A DNA stretch of 64,000 nt from Rubrimonas sp036788415 (lineage in GTDB: Bacteria; Pseudomonadota; Alphaproteobacteria; Rhodobacterales; Rhodobacteraceae). Where the stretch lies: assembly GCF_036788415.1 (NCBI RefSeq), contig NZ_DAIQNN010000010.1, positions 1 through 64,000 on the forward strand. The letters run 5' to 3'. Positions 62,460-64,000 of the stretch are shown in pieces; within the stretch, counting starts at the first letter, position 1, and each line of letters begins with the position of its first letter. The translations under genes and the position numbers were made by a program. Under the pieces are notes generated by a model. That model did not search any database. It was given only the letters and a program-made list of their open reading frames with translations, and was not told the origin of the DNA.

Positions 62460-63017
62460 TCAGACCTGCATGATCTCAGCCTGCTTGTGTTCGAGCGCCT
62501 CGTCGATCCGCTTGATGGCGGCGTCGGTCAGCGCCTGGATCTCGTCATGATACAACTTGCGTTCGTCTTCCGAGACGCCGTCCGCCTTCTTCACATGGTC
62601 CATGCCGTCGCGGCGCACGTTGCGCACGGCGACCCGGGCTTGCTCGGCGTAGCTGGCGGCGACCTTTGTCAGCTCGCGCCGGCGCTCCTCGTTGAGCTCG
62701 GGGATCGGCAGGCGCAGGATCGTCCCGTCGACGACCGGGTTGATGCCGAGGCCGGAGGCGCGGATGGCCTTCTCGACCTTGCCGACCATCGCCTTGTCCC
62801 AGATGTTGATCGACACCATCCGCGGCTCGGGCACGTTGATGGTGCCGAGCTGATTGATCGGCGTGTTCTGACCGTAGGCCTCCACCGTGATCGGGTCGAG
62901 CATGCTCGCCGAGGCGCGGCCCGTGCGCAGCGAGGCGAATTCCGTGCGGAGCGCGCCGATGGCGCCGTTCATCCGCTTCTCCAGATCGTCCAGATCGATG
63001 TCGAACGTGTCGCTCAT
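62460..63017 (-). CDS. frr: Ribosome recycling factor
   Basis: Splits post-termination ribosomes together with EF-G; 185 aa, standard length. Blocks: FASLRTGRASASMLDPITVEAYG (quoted in part: LRTGRASASMLDPI), VPEPRMVSINIWDKAMV, IRLPIPELNEERR-like (LRLPIPELNEERRREL) and NVRRDGMDHVKKA. GGGGAC-type spacing before ATG. Between pyrH (40-base gap) and uppS. Confidence 0.97.
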   Translation of the reverse strand: MSDTFDIDLDDLEKRMNGAIGALRTEFASLRTGRASASMLDPITVEAYGQNTPINQLGTINVPEPRMVSINIWDKAMVGKVEKAIRASGLGINPVVDGTILRLPIPELNEERRRELTKVAASYAEQARVAVRNVRRDGMDHVKKADGVSEDERKLYHDEIQALTDAAIKRIDEALEHKQAEIMQV

Positions 63018-63057
63018 GGGGACTCAACCTCTACGCGGGGCGATGTTCGCCGCAGCC

Positions 63058-63789
63058 TCACGGGTGGACAATGGTGAACTTGCCGACGCCGCCCAGAACC
63101 GACGCGAAACCGCCCGCCTCATGCAGCGAGAACACAACGATCGGCAGCGCGTTGTCGCGCGCCAGCGCGATCGCGGAGGCGTCCATCACCTTGAGGTTGC
63201 GGCGCAGGACTTCGTCATAGGTGATGGTCTCGAAACGGGTCGCGCCCTCCTCGCGGCGCGGGTCCTTGTCGTAGACGCCGTCGACCTGCGTGCCCTTGTA
63301 GATGGCGCTGCATCCCATCTCCATCGCCCGCAGCGTGGCGGCGGTGTCGGTGGTGAAATAGGGGTTGCCGGTGCCGGCGGCGAAGATGCAGACGCGGCCC
63401 TTCTCGAGATGGCGGATCGCGCGGCGGCGGATGTAGGGCTCGCAGACCTGATCCATCGGGATCGCCGAGATCACGCGGGTGTGGATGCCGAGCGCCTCGA
63501 GCGCGGCCTGCATCCCGAGCGCGTTCATCACGGTGGCGAGCATGCCCATGTAGTCGGCGGTCGCGCGCTCCATCCCCTGCGCCGAGCCCGAGAGGCCGCG
63601 GAAAATGTTGCCGCCGCCGATCACGAGGCAAAGTTCGTAGTCCAGATCATGCGCGCGCTTCACTTCGGCGGCGATGCGCTGGACGGTGGGCGGATGCAGG
63701 CCGAAGCCCTGATCGCCCATCAACGCTTCGCCGGAGATCTTGAGCATCACGCGCTTGCGGTCGCCCGGTGCGGCTGGCGCGTCGGTCAT
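63058..63789 (-). CDS. pyrH: UMP kinase PyrH
   Basis: Phosphorylates UMP to UDP; amino-acid-kinase fold, 243 aa. KISGEALMG near residue 16, VIGGGNIFRG, MGMLATVMNALGMQAALE, GTGNPYFTTDTAA and DGVYDKDPR are family motifs. Start at 63789 (MTDAPAAPGDRKRVML) is preferred over an ATG at 63870, which lies in upstream non-coding DNA. First gene of the leftward envelope operon; usually tsf lies upstream, but the DNA there is non-coding to the window edge. Confidence 0.96.
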   Translation of the reverse strand: MTDAPAAPGDRKRVMLKISGEALMGDQGFGLHPPTVQRIAAEVKRAHDLDYELCLVIGGGNIFRGLSGSAQGMERATADYMGMLATVMNALGMQAALEALGIHTRVISAIPMDQVCEPYIRRRAIRHLEKGRVCIFAAGTGNPYFTTDTAATLRAMEMGCSAIYKGTQVDGVYDKDPRREEGATRFETITYDEVLRRNLKVMDASAIALARDNALPIVVFSLHEAGGFASVLGGVGKFTIVHP

Positions 63790-64000
63790 GCTGGCGGTCT
63801 CCGGTCCACGCGGCGGACGCGCCCTGACGGCGGCGCGCGCTCCGCTTACCTCATCACTGCGCCGCTGCACAAGGCGCGGGCGCCCCTTGACGCCCGAACC
63901 CGTTCAAGGCCCCACATCAGATCGCGCGGCGGAATTGACAGACCCTTTAACCCGACACATAAACGCAAGAATATGTCGCGCTTCAGTGCGCACCGACAAC
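63790..64000. other. Non-coding region at right edge
   Basis: No coding sequence is visible. The last 60 bases become A+T-richer and hold a rightward promoter. The leftward pyrH promoter must be here too, but I see no convincing pair of boxes for it. Confidence 0.5.
63935..63963 (+). promoter_or_regulatory. Rightward sigma70 promoter leaving the window
   Basis: TTGACA (63935-63940), 17-base spacer, CATAAA (63958-63963). A perfect -35 with ideal spacing predicts a transcript starting near 63970 and reading out of the window, away from pyrH. Confidence 0.6.

Overview
This is a chromosomal window from a high-GC alphaproteobacterium, most likely Rhodobacterales or a close relative. Three things point there: the smo/mtlK polyol gene order known from Rhodobacter sphaeroides, the rimP-nusA-ylxR-infB-rbfA-truB-rpsO-pnp order, and lpxI rather than lpxH in the lipid A cluster. 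Genes are packed, often with ATGA or GTGA stop/start overlaps. I found no tRNA, rRNA, insertion sequence, integrase or CRISPR array.

Layout. 1-4185 (+): end of a sorbitol/mannitol ABC transporter operon (smoF end, smoG, smoK) with sorbitol dehydrogenase smoS and mannitol dehydrogenase mtlK. 4255-16909: a hexuronate island. gntR and kdgK run leftward. uxaC, a TRAP transporter, kdgF, kduI, kduD, uxuB, uxuA and uxaA run rightward as one operon, and eda faces them. Together they turn D-glucuronate, D-galacturonate-derived intermediates and unsaturated uronates into KDG, then KDPG, then pyruvate plus glyceraldehyde 3-phosphate. 17215-27266 (-): the translation/RNA operon rimP to pnp. 27518-33432 (+): a lytic transglycosylase, a small RcnB-like secreted protein, a SoxX-like cytochrome, and a nikMLQO nickel ECF transporter behind a NikR-type operator, then a BASS-like membrane protein. 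33399-37705: a Bcr/CflA drug exporter (-) and a copper module (copA-cueR, +) with a CueR-type promoter. 37699-40727 (-): a zinc-ribbon/SPFH membrane pair and a TetR regulator.

40728-48443: a 69% A+T control region followed by an operon I do not recognise as a described pathway. It holds a nitrate/sulfonate-type ABC transporter, an OsmC-like protein without its second cysteine, an acyl-CoA-dehydrogenase-fold flavoprotein without the usual C-terminal GTxEI motif, a two-domain rhodanese, a DsbA/HCCA-isomerase-like protein and a ferredoxin-reductase-type FAD protein. The mix suggests organosulfur uptake and C-S chemistry. It is the best candidate here for an undescribed system.

48460-51949: a DEAD-box RNA helicase (-) and a beta-helix membrane protein of unknown function (+). 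51961-63789 (-): the envelope operon pyrH-frr-uppS-cdsA-dxr-rseP-bamA-skp-fabZ-lpxA-lpxI-lpxB, without lpxD between skp and fabZ. A good sigma70 promoter at the right edge reads out of the window.

All family calls come from reading motifs and gene order. No database search was possible.
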